64,000 bases of DNA, from NCBI GenBank assembly GCA_016703645.1, contig JADJBR010000007.1:744001-808000 (forward strand). The letters run 5' to 3'. The stretch comes from Zoogloea sp. (GTDB lineage: Bacteria > Pseudomonadota > Gammaproteobacteria > Burkholderiales > Rhodocyclaceae). The translations under genes and the position numbers were made by a program. The notes under the pieces are model-generated. The model did no database searches and was not told the origin of the DNA. It saw only the letters and a program-made list of their open reading frames with translations. Shown piece after piece: positions 44,794 through 53,847 of this stretch. Numbering within the stretch: position 1 is the first letter of the stretch; each line of letters opens with the position of its first letter.

Positions 44794-45455
44794 CGAGGCA
44801 CCTCATCCACCATGTAGCCGACCCCCCTGACAGTACGGATCAAGTCAGGACCGAGCTTGCGGCGCAGGTGGTGAACATGTACCTCGAGGGCGTTGCTCTC
44901 CAGGGCTTCGCCCCAGGCATAAAGCTGCTCCTCCAGCGCACGCCGGGTCAGCACCCGACCCGCCGCATCAAGCAGCACATTCAACAGATCAAACTCCCGG
45001 CTGGTCAGACTGACGGCTTCCCCGTGCTGGATCACAGTACGAGCTGCCGGATCAAGGACAAGGTCACCATGGCGCAGACAGGCGTCGGCCCGTCCGCTGG
45101 CACGTCGCACCAGGGCGCGCAGGCGTGCAGCCAGTTCATCGAGATCAAAGGGCTTTACCAGATAGTCATCCGCCCCCAGGTCAAGACCCCGCACCTTGTC
45201 GGCGATCTCATCTCGCGCGGTGAGAATCATCACCGGCACCCCATTGCCGGCACGCCGCAACTCGGCCAGCACCGACAAGCCATCACGTCGCGGCAGCCCC
45301 AGGTCCAGCAGCACGGCGGCGAAAGCCTCGCCGGCCAATGCCGCCAGGGCCGACTCGCCATCCCTCACCCAGTCCACGGTGAAACCCGCAGCACCCAGCC
45401 CCGCCTGGACACCATCGCCCAGCATTCGGTCATCCTCAACCAGCAAGACCCGCAT
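44790..45455 (-). CDS. OmpR-family response regulator (QseB/PmrA-like)
   Basis: A 221-residue regulator with a canonical receiver (LLVEDDRMLGDG, phosphoacceptor in VLLDLGLPRRDG, Lys in YLVKPFDLDEL) and an OmpR winged helix (LTSREFDLLNVLLDAAGRVLTR, VHHLRRKLG, RTVRGVGYM). A strong GGAGGAGAGGG site precedes the ATG. It is divergent from the RND efflux operon and two direct-repeat boxes of PmrA/QseB type lie between them, so it most likely controls that operon and perhaps itself. Confidence 0.94.
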   Translation of the reverse strand: MRVLLVEDDRMLGDGVQAGLGAAGFTVDWVRDGESALAALAGEAFAAVLLDLGLPRRDGLSVLAELRRAGNGVPVMILTARDEIADKVRGLDLGADDYLVKPFDLDELAARLRALVRRASGRADACLRHGDLVLDPAARTVIQHGEAVSLTSREFDLLNVLLDAAGRVLTRRALEEQLYAWGEALESNALEVHVHHLRRKLGPDLIRTVRGVGYMVDEVPR

Positions 45456-45514
45456 CCCTCTCCTCCTCCGGCCACCCCCACTGCGGGCGCGTCACAGCAT
45501 GCTCCTCCCGGTGT

Positions 45515-45531
45515 CTTAATCAAAGCTTAAG
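45515..45531. promoter_or_regulatory. PmrA/QseB-like box 1
   Basis: CTTAAT, five bases, CTTAAG: a perfect fit to the 6-5-6 direct-repeat pattern YTTAAK-N5-YTTAAK bound by PmrA/QseB-type regulators. It is 60 bases before the regulator gene start, in the divergent gap. Confidence 0.7.
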
Positions 45532-45557
45532 CCCAAGCGCAGTCGTTGGCGGGCGGA

Positions 45558-45574
45558 CTTAAGCTTGCCTTAAG
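45558..45574. promoter_or_regulatory. PmrA/QseB-like box 2
   Basis: CTTAAG, five bases, CTTAAG: a second perfect 6-5-6 direct repeat 43 bases (about four helical turns) from box 1 and 46 bases before the adaptor gene ATG. It is placed to activate the efflux operon. Confidence 0.72.
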
Positions 45575-45619
45575 AAGACCCCTTCAGGATGGCGCAACAC
45601 ACCTCTCGCCACGCCCATC

Positions 45620-46711
45620 ATGCCTGCCGGCCTCCGCATCACAGCCCTTCTCACCGCCCTGCTGTCGTCGGGCGTGCTCCCTGCCTCTGCGCTGCCCCCT
45701 GACTTCGTCGCCATGAGTGCGGCGCAAAGTGCAGCCCTGGGTATTGCCACGCGGGCCCCCGAGACCGGCGGCGGGGTAGCTGCCGCCGGCTTGCCGGCGA
45801 CGGTCGGCATACCCAACGGGCAACAACGGGTGATCTCTGCGCCCCTCGCAGGCGTCATCGAAGGTCTTGAAACCGCCCCCGGACTGGACGTGGTCAAGGG
45901 CCAGGTGATGGTCCGCATGGCCAGCCCCCAGGCCCTGGAGCTCCAGCGTGACCGCATCCAGGCGGACGCCCAGGCCACGCTCGCGCGCCAAAGCCTGCAG
46001 CGGGACGAGCAGCTCTTCCGGGAGGGCCTGATCGCCGAATCGCGTCTCCAGGCCAGCCGTTCGAATGCGACCCAGGCGGCGGCCCAGGCGGCCGAACGCC
46101 GCCTGGAACTCACCCTTGCCCAGCATAGCGGTGGTCGCAGCCTGAGTCTGACCGCACCCATTGCAGGCAGCGTTCTGGAACAGCACGTCAGCGTCGGCCA
46201 ACGGGTAGAGCAGGCTGCACCGCTTTACCACATCGCCCGTCTCGATCCGCTGGCAGTGGATATTCAGGCGCCCCTCGCCGTGGCAGCCCAAGTGCGCGTG
46301 GGCACCCGGCTGCGCGTTACGGCCGCAGACGCCAGCGGCGAACTGGTGGCCATAGGCAGGGCCGCCACACCCGGCAATCAGAGCGTGCTGCTGCGCGGTC
46401 TCATCACCCGGGGCGCTCGCAATCTTCGACCCGGGCAAGCGATCGTGGTGGATCTGGACCTACCGTCCGGCGGACCGGCAGACAAGGGTCAGCGCATCCC
46501 GGCGACCGCCCTGTTCCACCACCAGGACCGCCAGTGGGTGTTCGTTGCCGGCAAGGAAGGCAGCCTCGCCGGCTACCGGGCCACGCCGATCGTCGCCACC
46601 GGACGGAACGGCGACGAAGCCATCGTCTCCGGCCTCCCCGGCAATGTCCTCATCGTGACCCGCGGCGTGGCTGCCCTCAAGGCCAACTGGCTGGGGATCG
46701 GAAAAGAGTAG
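45620..46711 (+). CDS. Heavy-metal RND efflux periplasmic adaptor (CusB/CzcB family)
   Basis: A 363-residue membrane-fusion protein that bridges the inner-membrane pump and the outer-membrane channel. It has a signal peptide (about 1-25), a barrel-sandwich segment (VISAPLAGVIEGLETAPGL, matched later by LTAPIAGSVLEQHVSVGQRV), a coiled-coil hairpin (about 105-160, rich in Gln, Ala and Arg) and beta-barrel domains to the end. No metal-binding N-terminal extension is seen. The start at 45620 has little ribosome-site support but gives a clean leader. The pump gene starts four bases after the stop. Confidence 0.9.
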   Translation: MPAGLRITALLTALLSSGVLPASALPPDFVAMSAAQSAALGIATRAPETGGGVAAAGLPATVGIPNGQQRVISAPLAGVIEGLETAPGLDVVKGQVMVRMASPQALELQRDRIQADAQATLARQSLQRDEQLFREGLIAESRLQASRSNATQAAAQAAERRLELTLAQHSGGRSLSLTAPIAGSVLEQHVSVGQRVEQAAPLYHIARLDPLAVDIQAPLAVAAQVRVGTRLRVTAADASGELVAIGRAATPGNQSVLLRGLITRGARNLRPGQAIVVDLDLPSGGPADKGQRIPATALFHHQDRQWVFVAGKEGSLAGYRATPIVATGRNGDEAIVSGLPGNVLIVTRGVAALKANWLGIGKE

Positions 46712-46715
46712 GCCC

Positions 46716-49700
46716 ATGCTTGCCCGACTGATCGAATTCTCCCTCACCCGACGCCTGCTGATCCTGGTAGCCACCCTGCTGCTCATCGGTGGCGGCACGC
46801 TGGCCTGGAAAGATCTTCCGGTGGACGCTTTCCCCGACGTTTCCACTACCCAGGTAAAGCTCATCATCAAGGCCCCCGGCATGACCCCCGAGGAAGTTGA
46901 GGCACGCATCACCGTCCCCATCGAACAGGAGATGCTGGGGATTCCCCACCAACGCCTCCTGAGGTCCACCTCCAAGTATGCCCTGGCCGACATCACCCTC
47001 GACTTCGAGGACGGTACGGACATCTACTGGGCTCGCCAACAGGTGGGTGAACGGCTCGCTGGCGTCATGGGCAATCTGCCGGCAGGCGCCAGCGGAGGCC
47101 TCGCACCAATTACCACGCCACTGGGCGAAATGTTCATGTTCACCATCGAGGGCCCGCTGTCCCTTGAGGAAAAGCGCAGTTTGCTCGACTGGACTATCCG
47201 GCCCGCATTGCGCACGGTTGCCGGCGTGGCCGACGTCAATAGCCTGGGCGGCGAGGTACGCAGTTTCGAGATCATCCCCGACCCGGCGGCCCTCGCTGCC
47301 CGCGGTCTGACTCTGGGTCAGCTCCAGCTCGCCCTGGAGAGCAACAACCGCAATGACGGGGCCGGGCGGCTGACGGAGGGTGAGGAAACCCTGCTGGTAC
47401 GTGCCGAGGGCGCCATCCAGACCCTCGACGACGTACGCGCCATTGTTCTTCGCAGCGATGCCGGACGGGTGGTCCGGATTGGCGACCTGGCCGATGTACG
47501 GACAGGCGCGCTGACCCGCTACGGGGCCGTCACCCGCAACGGCGCCGGCGAGGCCGTGCAAGGCCTGGTTCTGGGACTGAGGGGTGCCAACGCGGGCAAG
47601 GTTGTGGAAGGCATCAAGACGCGTCTGACCGAGCTGGGCCCATCACTGCCGGAAGGGGTGCGTATCGAGGTCTTCTACGACCGCAGCGAACTGGTCGGCC
47701 GAGCGATACACACCGTCTCCAAAGCCCTGGTGGAAGCCATCGTGCTGGTACTGATACTGCTCCTGGCCTTCCTCGGCAACCTTCGGGCCGCGATGGTTGT
47801 GGCGCTGATGCTGCCCCTGGCCGCGCTGGCCACCTTCATTGCAATGCGCGGTATCGGACTGTCGGCCAATCTGATGAGTCTTGGTGGCCTCGCCATCGCC
47901 ATAGGCATGTTGGTGGATGCCGCGGTGGTTGTGGTTGAGAATATTGAAAGCCGGCTTTCCGAAAAGGGTGCCCGGGCCGGCCAGCCCCTCCTCCACGTAA
48001 TCTTCCGTGCCACTCGGGAGGTGGCCGCCCCCGTGGCGTCGGGCATCCTGATCATCGTGATCGTCTTTCTGCCGCTGCTGACGCTTGAGGGGCTTGAGGG
48101 CAAGCTCTTCAGCCCGGTTGCCCTGACCATCGTGTTCGCCCTTTCCGCATCCCTTCTGCTCTCCCTGACAGTGGTTCCGGTGCTGGCGTCCTTCGTACTC
48201 AAGCGTGGTGATGCCCACGAACCCTGGCTGGTCCGCAACCTGCAAGCGGCATACGCCCCGCTGCTCCGCATGGCCCTGGCCCGCAGCCGGCTGATGGCCG
48301 GCATTGCGCTTGCCGCGCTGGTCGCCGCGGCCGGGGCCTACACGACGCTCGGCAAGACCTTCATGCCCACCATGGACGAAGGCGACATCATCATGCAGCT
48401 GGAAAAGTTGCCTTCCATCAGCCTGAACCAGACCATCGCCACCGACCTCCGTGTGCAGCAGGCGATCCTGAAGGCGGTACCCGAAGTGAAGGCCATCGTC
48501 GCCCGATCAGGTTCCGACGAGCTGGGGCTGGACCCGATGGGGCTGAACCAGACAGACACTTTCATGGTGCTCAAGCCGCGGGATGAATGGCGCCAGCCCG
48601 ACAAGGACTGGCTGACCGACCAGCTACGTCAGGTGATGGGCGATTTCCCCGGTATCGCCCTGACCTTCACCCAGCCCATCGACATGCGCGTCTCCGAGAT
48701 GTTGACGGGCGTGCGCGGCGATCTCGCCATCAAGCTCTATGGCCCCGACCTGCGCACGCTCAACCGCCTTGCCGGCGAGATCGAGGACGTTGTCAAGAGC
48801 ATACCCGGCGCTGAAGACACCCTCACGCTTCGCAACGACGGGGTTCAGTACCTGAAGATTCGGGTCGATCGGCTGGCCGCCGGACGTTTCGGGCTGAATG
48901 TCGAGGATATTCAGAATACCCTGCGCAGCCTGCTGGAAGGCCGCATTGCGGGCAATGTCATCGAGACCTCACGCCGGACACCGCTGTTGATCCGCGGCCC
49001 GGCCGCCCTCCAGCAGGATCCTGACGCCTTCGCGGCGCTGCGCATCACCACACCGGAAGGTCAAAGTCTGCCCTTGTCCAGCATCGCATCGATCGAGCGG
49101 GTGGACGGCCCCGTCAAGGTGGACAGGGAGAACGCCCAGCGCTACTCGGTGATCCAATCCAACGTCCGTGATCGTGATCTTGTCGGCTTCGTGAACGAAG
49201 CCCGCGCAGCCGTATCGGCCCGCGTCGCCTTGCCGCCCGGCTACCGGCTCGCCTGGGGAGGACAGTTCGAGAACCAGCAACGGGCTGCAAGCCGCCTGGG
49301 CTTCGTGGTCCCGATAGCCCTGGGCCTGATCTTTGTCTTGCTCTTCTCCACCTTTGGATCGGTTCGTCAGGCCCTGTTGATCCTGGCCATGGTGCCCTTT
49401 GCCTTGGTCGGGGGCGTCTTTGCCCTGGCCCTGTCCGGCGAGTACCTGTCTGTACCCGCCTCGGTGGGCTTCATCGCACTATTGGGCATTGCGGTGCTCA
49501 ATGGCGTGGTGATGGTGAGCTGCTTCAACCAGCTTCTGGCCCGTGGCATGCCGATTGGAGAGGTGGTGATGGAAGGCGCCAGAAGGCGTCTACGGCCGGT
49601 GCTGATGACCGCGAGCATCGCTGCCCTTGGCCTGGTGCCCCTGCTCTTCGCGACCGGCCCGGGCTCCGAGGTGCAGCGCCCTCTGGCCATCGTGGTGATT

Positions 49701-49802
49701 GGTGGTCTGGTCAGCGCCACGACCCTGACCTTGCTGATTCTCCCCCTTCTCTACCGACGCTTCGGCGTCACCCCCATGCCCAGCCCGGTGCAAGCAACAT
49801 GA
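46716..49802 (+). CDS. Heavy-metal RND efflux pump, CusA/CzcA family
   Basis: A 1028-residue proton-driven inner-membrane pump with 12 predicted helices and two large periplasmic loops. Landmarks are VDAFPDVSTTQVKLIIKAPG near the N-terminus, helix 4 with GGLAIAIGMLVDAAVVVVEN (Asp relay), and FMPTMDEGD. Sequence in helix 4 is closer to CusA than to CzcA. Two methionines fall near positions of the CusA periplasmic Met triad (in LDPMGLNQ and VSEMLTGVRG), while the third aligned site reads Gln with a Met next to it; copper/silver is thus plausible but not proven. It is co-transcribed with the adaptor and overlaps the DUF3240 gene by four bases. Confidence 0.93.
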   Translation: MLARLIEFSLTRRLLILVATLLLIGGGTLAWKDLPVDAFPDVSTTQVKLIIKAPGMTPEEVEARITVPIEQEMLGIPHQRLLRSTSKYALADITLDFEDGTDIYWARQQVGERLAGVMGNLPAGASGGLAPITTPLGEMFMFTIEGPLSLEEKRSLLDWTIRPALRTVAGVADVNSLGGEVRSFEIIPDPAALAARGLTLGQLQLALESNNRNDGAGRLTEGEETLLVRAEGAIQTLDDVRAIVLRSDAGRVVRIGDLADVRTGALTRYGAVTRNGAGEAVQGLVLGLRGANAGKVVEGIKTRLTELGPSLPEGVRIEVFYDRSELVGRAIHTVSKALVEAIVLVLILLLAFLGNLRAAMVVALMLPLAALATFIAMRGIGLSANLMSLGGLAIAIGMLVDAAVVVVENIESRLSEKGARAGQPLLHVIFRATREVAAPVASGILIIVIVFLPLLTLEGLEGKLFSPVALTIVFALSASLLLSLTVVPVLASFVLKRGDAHEPWLVRNLQAAYAPLLRMALARSRLMAGIALAALVAAAGAYTTLGKTFMPTMDEGDIIMQLEKLPSISLNQTIATDLRVQQAILKAVPEVKAIVARSGSDELGLDPMGLNQTDTFMVLKPRDEWRQPDKDWLTDQLRQVMGDFPGIALTFTQPIDMRVSEMLTGVRGDLAIKLYGPDLRTLNRLAGEIEDVVKSIPGAEDTLTLRNDGVQYLKIRVDRLAAGRFGLNVEDIQNTLRSLLEGRIAGNVIETSRRTPLLIRGPAALQQDPDAFAALRITTPEGQSLPLSSIASIERVDGPVKVDRENAQRYSVIQSNVRDRDLVGFVNEARAAVSARVALPPGYRLAWGGQFENQQRAASRLGFVVPIALGLIFVLLFSTFGSVRQALLILAMVPFALVGGVFALALSGEYLSVPASVGFIALLGIAVLNGVVMVSCFNQLLARGMPIGEVVMEGARRRLRPVLMTASIAALGLVPLLFATGPGSEVQRPLAIVVIGGLVSATTLTLLILPLLYRRFGVTPMPSPVQAT

Positions 49803-50122
49803 ATCCCGCTGCCGAAGCCCACGTCGTACTGACTCTCGTGATCCCCCCCGATCTGGAAGAAGCCCTGCTCGAAACCCTGCTTGATCACCCGGACCTGGCC
49901 CCTGGATTCACTTCCCAGCAGCTAGAGGGCCAAGGCCAGCAGGTCACCTTCATGGGCGCGGCAGAGCACGTCCGCGGCCGGGCGGCATGCTGCCGGGTGG
50001 ATCTGGTCATACCCCGGGCTGACGCCGACCGGTTGCTCGACATCCTGCGTCGGGAGTTTGCCTCTCCCCGCGTGTTCTTCTGGATGGTGCCCGCCCTGAC
50101 CAGCGGGAGGCTGTCATCATGA
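49799..50122 (+). CDS. DUF3240 family protein
   Basis: A 107-residue soluble protein of the DUF3240 family, which is often encoded next to Cus/Czc-type pumps. The fold is predicted to be PII-like, with segments VVLTLVIPPDLEEALLETLLDHP, RVDLVIPRADADRLLDIL and a tail with FFWMVP. No signal peptide. Overlapping ATGA junctions with the pump gene before it and the channel gene after it show a tightly coupled operon. A regulatory role on efflux is possible; the function is not established. Confidence 0.8.
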   Translation: MNPAAEAHVVLTLVIPPDLEEALLETLLDHPDLAPGFTSQQLEGQGQQVTFMGAAEHVRGRAACCRVDLVIPRADADRLLDILRREFASPRVFFWMVPALTSGRLSS

Positions 50123-51388
50123 ACGGCCTTGTCGTCCTGTCGATTGCACTCCTTTCGGCCCTGATGCCCACCAGCGCACTGCCGGCGACGGCCCCCGACC
50201 TGCCGCCCGAGGTACAGGTGTTCGCCGCCTTGCGCAGCAACCCGGCGGTCAGTGCCGCCGACGAGCACATCGAAGCCCAGGAAGCCCGCGCACGCCGCCT
50301 GGGCGCCGGCCCCTACGAATGGACGCTGGGCCTGGGCGAACAGAACCGACGGGTTCGCAGTACCGCCGAAGGCCGCTACACCGAGTGGGATGTGGGCCTG
50401 GAGCGGACAGTGCGTCTACCCGGCAAACGCGACCTGGATCAGCAATTGGGTGCCGCCGGGATCGCCACCGCCCGCGTGGGCCGCGGCGAGGCCCTCCACG
50501 AGGCGGGCAGAAGCCTGCTGGCCATGTGGTTCGACTGGCTGCGGGAAGAATCCGCCGTCGCAGTGGCGCCATCAACGGGACAACCTGATGCAGCAGGCCC
50601 GCGTCTTGGGGCGCCGCGTCGAACTGGGGGATGCCCCGCGCCTCGAACGGCTGCAGGCTGACGCAGCCCTCGCCCAGGCTGCGGCCCAGCTATCACAGGC
50701 CGAAGGAAGGTCCCGGGTTGCCGCCGAACGGTTGCGCCGTCACCATCCGCTCATTGCCTTGCCTGTCGCGGTTCCAGAGATGCCCCCCGATGCAGTTGAG
50801 GGGCGGGCGGACGAATGGATCGAAACCATCGTCCAGCACAACCACGAGCTTGGCGTGGCCCGGGCCGAAAGCGCCCGTGCCCGGATCATCGCCAGCCGCA
50901 GCGACGCCGAGCGCCTGCCCGACCCCAGTTTCGGCATCCGCCTGAGCCGGGAGCGGAGCGGCGAGGAGCGCCTGCTTGGGATCAGTCTCAGCGTCCCCCT
51001 GCCCGGTGAGGGTCGCCGTGCCGACAGTGACGCGGCCCTTGCCGACGCCCGCGCCAGCACGCACCGGGAGGCGGGCGTACAACGCCGCGTCGAAGCCGAA
51101 GCGGCGGCCCTGTTCAGGCATGCTGTCGCCGCGCGGTCCGCCTGGCTCGGCCAGCGGATCGCCGTGGAAGCCCTGGCCCGCAGCGCCGACCTGACCGAGC
51201 GCGCCTGGCAACTGGGTGAAGGCCGACTTGCCGAGACCCTCGCGGCCCGTCGTCTTGCCCATGAGGCACAGCTCGCCGCCCAGAGTGCGCGGCTCGACGC
51301 CCGGGAGGCGTATTGGCGACTGATGCTTGATGCCCATCGGCTGTGGGCCCTGGACGAAGATGCGCACCCCGGACATCACCCGCCTTGA
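50119..51388 (+). pseudogene. TolC/CusC-family outer-membrane channel, frameshifted
   Basis: The outer-membrane member of the efflux operon. The first part (signal peptide about 1-25, then VQVFAALRSNPAVSAADEHI, GPYEWTLGL and VGLERTVRLPGKRDLD) is normal for the family. The frame is lost around 50555-50570; the second part continues as WRHQRDNLMQQARVLGRRV, LGDAPRLERLQADAALAQ and DARASTHREAGVQRRVEAEAA to a stop at 51388. Skipping one base joins the halves into a 422-residue protein of normal size. As read, the channel is not made, which would leave the pump without its own exit duct. Long coiled helices are as expected. Confidence 0.85.
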
Positions 51389-51428
51389 AACCTCGCCCTC
51401 CAAAGCGAAGGCCTTCCGGCAGGGTAGA

Positions 51429-51998
51429 ATGGCGTCTGTCATACCTGCCCATTTACCTGTGCCCGACACCCTGCCCCCCATCATCGACGTTGAAGCCTCC
51501 GGCTTCGGCGCCGCCAGCTACCCCATCGAAGTCGGTCTGGTGCTCCCCGACGGCACCAGCTACTGCACGCTGATCCGCCCGGAAGCCCGCTGGACCCACT
51601 GGGACGAAAGTGCCGAAAAAGTTCATCGGGTCAGTCGGGAAACCTTGCTCAAGACCGGACGCACAGCTGCCGAAGCAGCCCGGGATGTCAATGCCCACTT
51701 GCGTGGCATGACCGTTTACTGCGACTCCTGGTACCACGACTTCACCTGGCTGAGCCGCCTTTTCGATGCAGCGGAGTGCTCCCAGGCCTTCCGCCTTGAA
51801 GACATCCGGACCCTGCTCAACGAAGCCCAGGCCGAGCACTGGTACGTGACCCGCTTGGAGGTGGAGGCGGACCTTTGCCTGCCCCGACATCGGGCCAGCA
51901 ACGATGCCCGAATCCTGCAAGCGACCCTGGATCGGGTGCGGACCGTCTGGGGCAACCCTGTTCCGCACCCGGGCAAAGCTCAGAAAGCCATGCGGTAA
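51429..51998 (+). CDS. DEDDh 3'-5' exonuclease family protein
   Basis: A 189-residue RNase H-like nuclease. The DnaQ-type acidic motifs are visible: PIIDVEASGFG (Exo I, D-x-E), CDSWYHDFTWL (Exo II) and HRASNDARIL (Exo III, His four residues before Asp), giving DEDDh. Substrate is unknown; similar small proteins are stand-alone exonucleases. A TAGAAT -10-like element at 51424-51429 overlaps this ATG, so the in-frame GTG at 51459 may be the real start, yielding MPDTLPPIID. The 3' end overlaps the opposite-strand gene. Confidence 0.78.
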   Translation: MASVIPAHLPVPDTLPPIIDVEASGFGAASYPIEVGLVLPDGTSYCTLIRPEARWTHWDESAEKVHRVSRETLLKTGRTAAEAARDVNAHLRGMTVYCDSWYHDFTWLSRLFDAAECSQAFRLEDIRTLLNEAQAEHWYVTRLEVEADLCLPRHRASNDARILQATLDRVRTVWGNPVPHPGKAQKAMR

Positions 51999-52333
51999 CT
52001 CACTCCTGACGGGCCCAGGAGCCAGTTGCCGGTACGTACGCCCACATAGGCTCCTGCGGCATTCCAGGCCATGTCCTTCCACGAAAAACGGTTGCAGTCC
52101 CGCGTCGCGTCATAGAGCTCCTTGGCCACACCGGGAACCAGGGCGAGCCCGAAGGCCGTCCAGGTATCGTCCGAAAGACGCGATGTACCGATGCCCACGG
52201 CCATCGAAACACCAAAATGCGCGGCCTTGTCACTACCGGTCCAGTTATCGTCGTGGGCACTGCAGGCCATGACGGAGCCACTCAGGGTGGTCAGCAGCAC
52301 AGCGGCCGGGACCAGGAATCTCAGGGTTTTCAA
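51980..52333 (-). CDS. YfiM-like small exported protein
   Basis: A 117-residue protein with a signal peptide (MKTLRFLVPAAVLLTTLSGS, cleavage near ACSA; the Cys could make it a lipoprotein). The mature part has WTGSDKAAHFGVSMAVGIG, VAKELYDA and SWKDMAWNAAGAYVG, a pattern seen in the YfiM family. The start is TTG at 52333, supported by GAGGTG five bases upstream and lack of another start. Function is unknown. Confidence 0.7.
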   Translation of the reverse strand: MKTLRFLVPAAVLLTTLSGSVMACSAHDDNWTGSDKAAHFGVSMAVGIGTSRLSDDTWTAFGLALVPGVAKELYDATRDCNRFSWKDMAWNAAGAYVGVRTGNWLLGPSGVSYRMAF

Positions 52334-52455
52334 GAATCACCTCATTGTTGAAAAGTGTGCCGTCCGCATCATACGGAAGATGCTGGGCATCCTGACTGCA
52401 TTTGCCGCCGGCACATGTCAGAATCTTGCGAAACGACACAGCGGGAGTGCAGCTC

Positions 52456-53145
52456 ATGCATGAAGTTCGGATCTGGGATCTACCCCTGCGGCTCTTCCAT
52501 TGGCTGCTCGCCCTTGCCGTCACAGGCGCCATGATCAGCGGCCAGATCGGGGGCAATCTGATGATTTGGCACGGCCGACTGGGCGTGTTTGTCGCAGGCC
52601 TGCTGGGATTTCGTCTTGCCTGGGGCCTGGTGGGCAGCACCAACGCCCGGTTTGCCAGCTTCGTGCGTGGCCCCTCGGCCATTCACGCCTACCTGCGCGG
52701 CCAGTGGCACGGGCTCGGCCACAACCCGCTCGGCGCCCTATCCGTGCTCGGCATGCTGACAGCCCTCGGCCTGCAAACCCTTGGTGGACTGTTCGGCAAT
52801 GATGACATCGCCTTTCAAGGCCCGCTCTATCCCCTGATCTCGAAAGAGACCAGCGACTGGGTCACCGGCCTGCACCGCAAGGGCTTCTGGTTGATCTTGC
52901 TGCTGGTCGCAACCCATCTGGCCGCCATCGTGTTCTATCTGCGGGTGCGCGGAGACAATCTGATCCGCCCGATGATCACCGGCCGCAGGCATGTCGCCCA
53001 CCCGGACGCAGCCTCGCCCGCCCATGGCGGTGGCGCCGTGGCACTGATCTTCGCGCTGACGGTGGGGGTGGCTGCGGCCTATGGGGCAAGTGGCGCTTGG
53101 CAAGCGCCGCCCCCGCCCGCGCCGGCCGCAGCCCCGGCCTGGTAA
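52456..53145 (+). CDS. Cytochrome b561 family protein
   Basis: A 229-residue membrane diheme cytochrome. Four helices carry the heme ligands: RLFHWLLALAV, IWHGRLGVFVAG, GLHRKGFWLILL and VATHLAAIVFY. A C-terminal extra helix (VALIFALTVGVAAAYG) and a Pro/Ala tail follow. Such proteins often pass electrons from quinol to a soluble cytochrome c, and the next gene (opposite strand) encodes cytochrome c'. The ATG at 52456 fits the family N-terminus (MHEVRIWDLPLRL). Confidence 0.9.
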   Translation: MHEVRIWDLPLRLFHWLLALAVTGAMISGQIGGNLMIWHGRLGVFVAGLLGFRLAWGLVGSTNARFASFVRGPSAIHAYLRGQWHGLGHNPLGALSVLGMLTALGLQTLGGLFGNDDIAFQGPLYPLISKETSDWVTGLHRKGFWLILLLVATHLAAIVFYLRVRGDNLIRPMITGRRHVAHPDAASPAHGGGAVALIFALTVGVAAAYGASGAWQAPPPPAPAAAPAW

Positions 53146-53189
53146 GTCGCAACCCGCACGGGCCTGCTGCAACTCGACCGGGCTTAGGC

Positions 53190-53657
53190 TTATTCGTCCT
53201 TGCGGAACTTGTCGTGACAGGCCTTGCAGGACTCGCCGGTCTTGCCGAACTGCACCTTGATGGCCCCCGCGTCCCCCGTGGCCGCCACCTTCTGCAGCTC
53301 ATTGGCTTCCTTGACGAAGGCCACGGCCAGCTTCCGGACTTCATCCTGCTGCTGGAAGAACTCGGGCTTCACACGGGTCTTCTGGTTTCCCGCATCCTTG
53401 TCGGTCCCCGCACCGTACAGGGCGCCCATACCCGAATTGGCAGTGGCAGCGATCACCGTGGCGGCGGCCAGCACCTGATCCTTGTTGAAGCTGGAAGGAT
53501 TGTCGATGGTCTGCGCCTTGATCTTGCCCATGTTCCAGGACATGAAGGCATAGCCGGCCTTGCGGAACTTGATCTGGTCCTCCGGTTTCATCTGGGCACT
53601 GGCCCCCGTGGCAACGCCCAGAACCAGAGTGGCGAAAAGCACTTGCTTGATCTTCAT
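53190..53657 (-). CDS. cycP: Cytochrome c'
   Basis: A 155-residue periplasmic four-helix cytochrome with a signal peptide (about 1-21, ending ASAQ). The heme c site is near the C-terminus, SCKACHDKFRKD, as in the cytochrome c' family, with the early helix QIKFRKAGYAFMSWNMGKIK. These proteins bind NO and protect against nitrosative stress. It converges with the b561 gene, a common pairing. The GGGAGT ribosome site precedes the ATG. Confidence 0.92.
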   Translation of the reverse strand: MKIKQVLFATLVLGVATGASAQMKPEDQIKFRKAGYAFMSWNMGKIKAQTIDNPSSFNKDQVLAAATVIAATANSGMGALYGAGTDKDAGNQKTRVKPEFFQQQDEVRKLAVAFVKEANELQKVAATGDAGAIKVQFGKTGESCKACHDKFRKDE

Positions 53658-53847
53658 GAACAGACTCCCTGTGTGATTGAGATCGAAAAAACGCTCGCAT
53701 CGGCCGTGCGGCGGACCGGAAGATTATTCCACAACACTGGAAAAACCCTTCCACCGGGATGCCGATAGATTTGACGCTGCTCTCATCCGGGGAACAAATC
53801 GGTGAGTGGCAGGCTCAGACGGCATCCCCTGCCAACCGGAGCCATCC

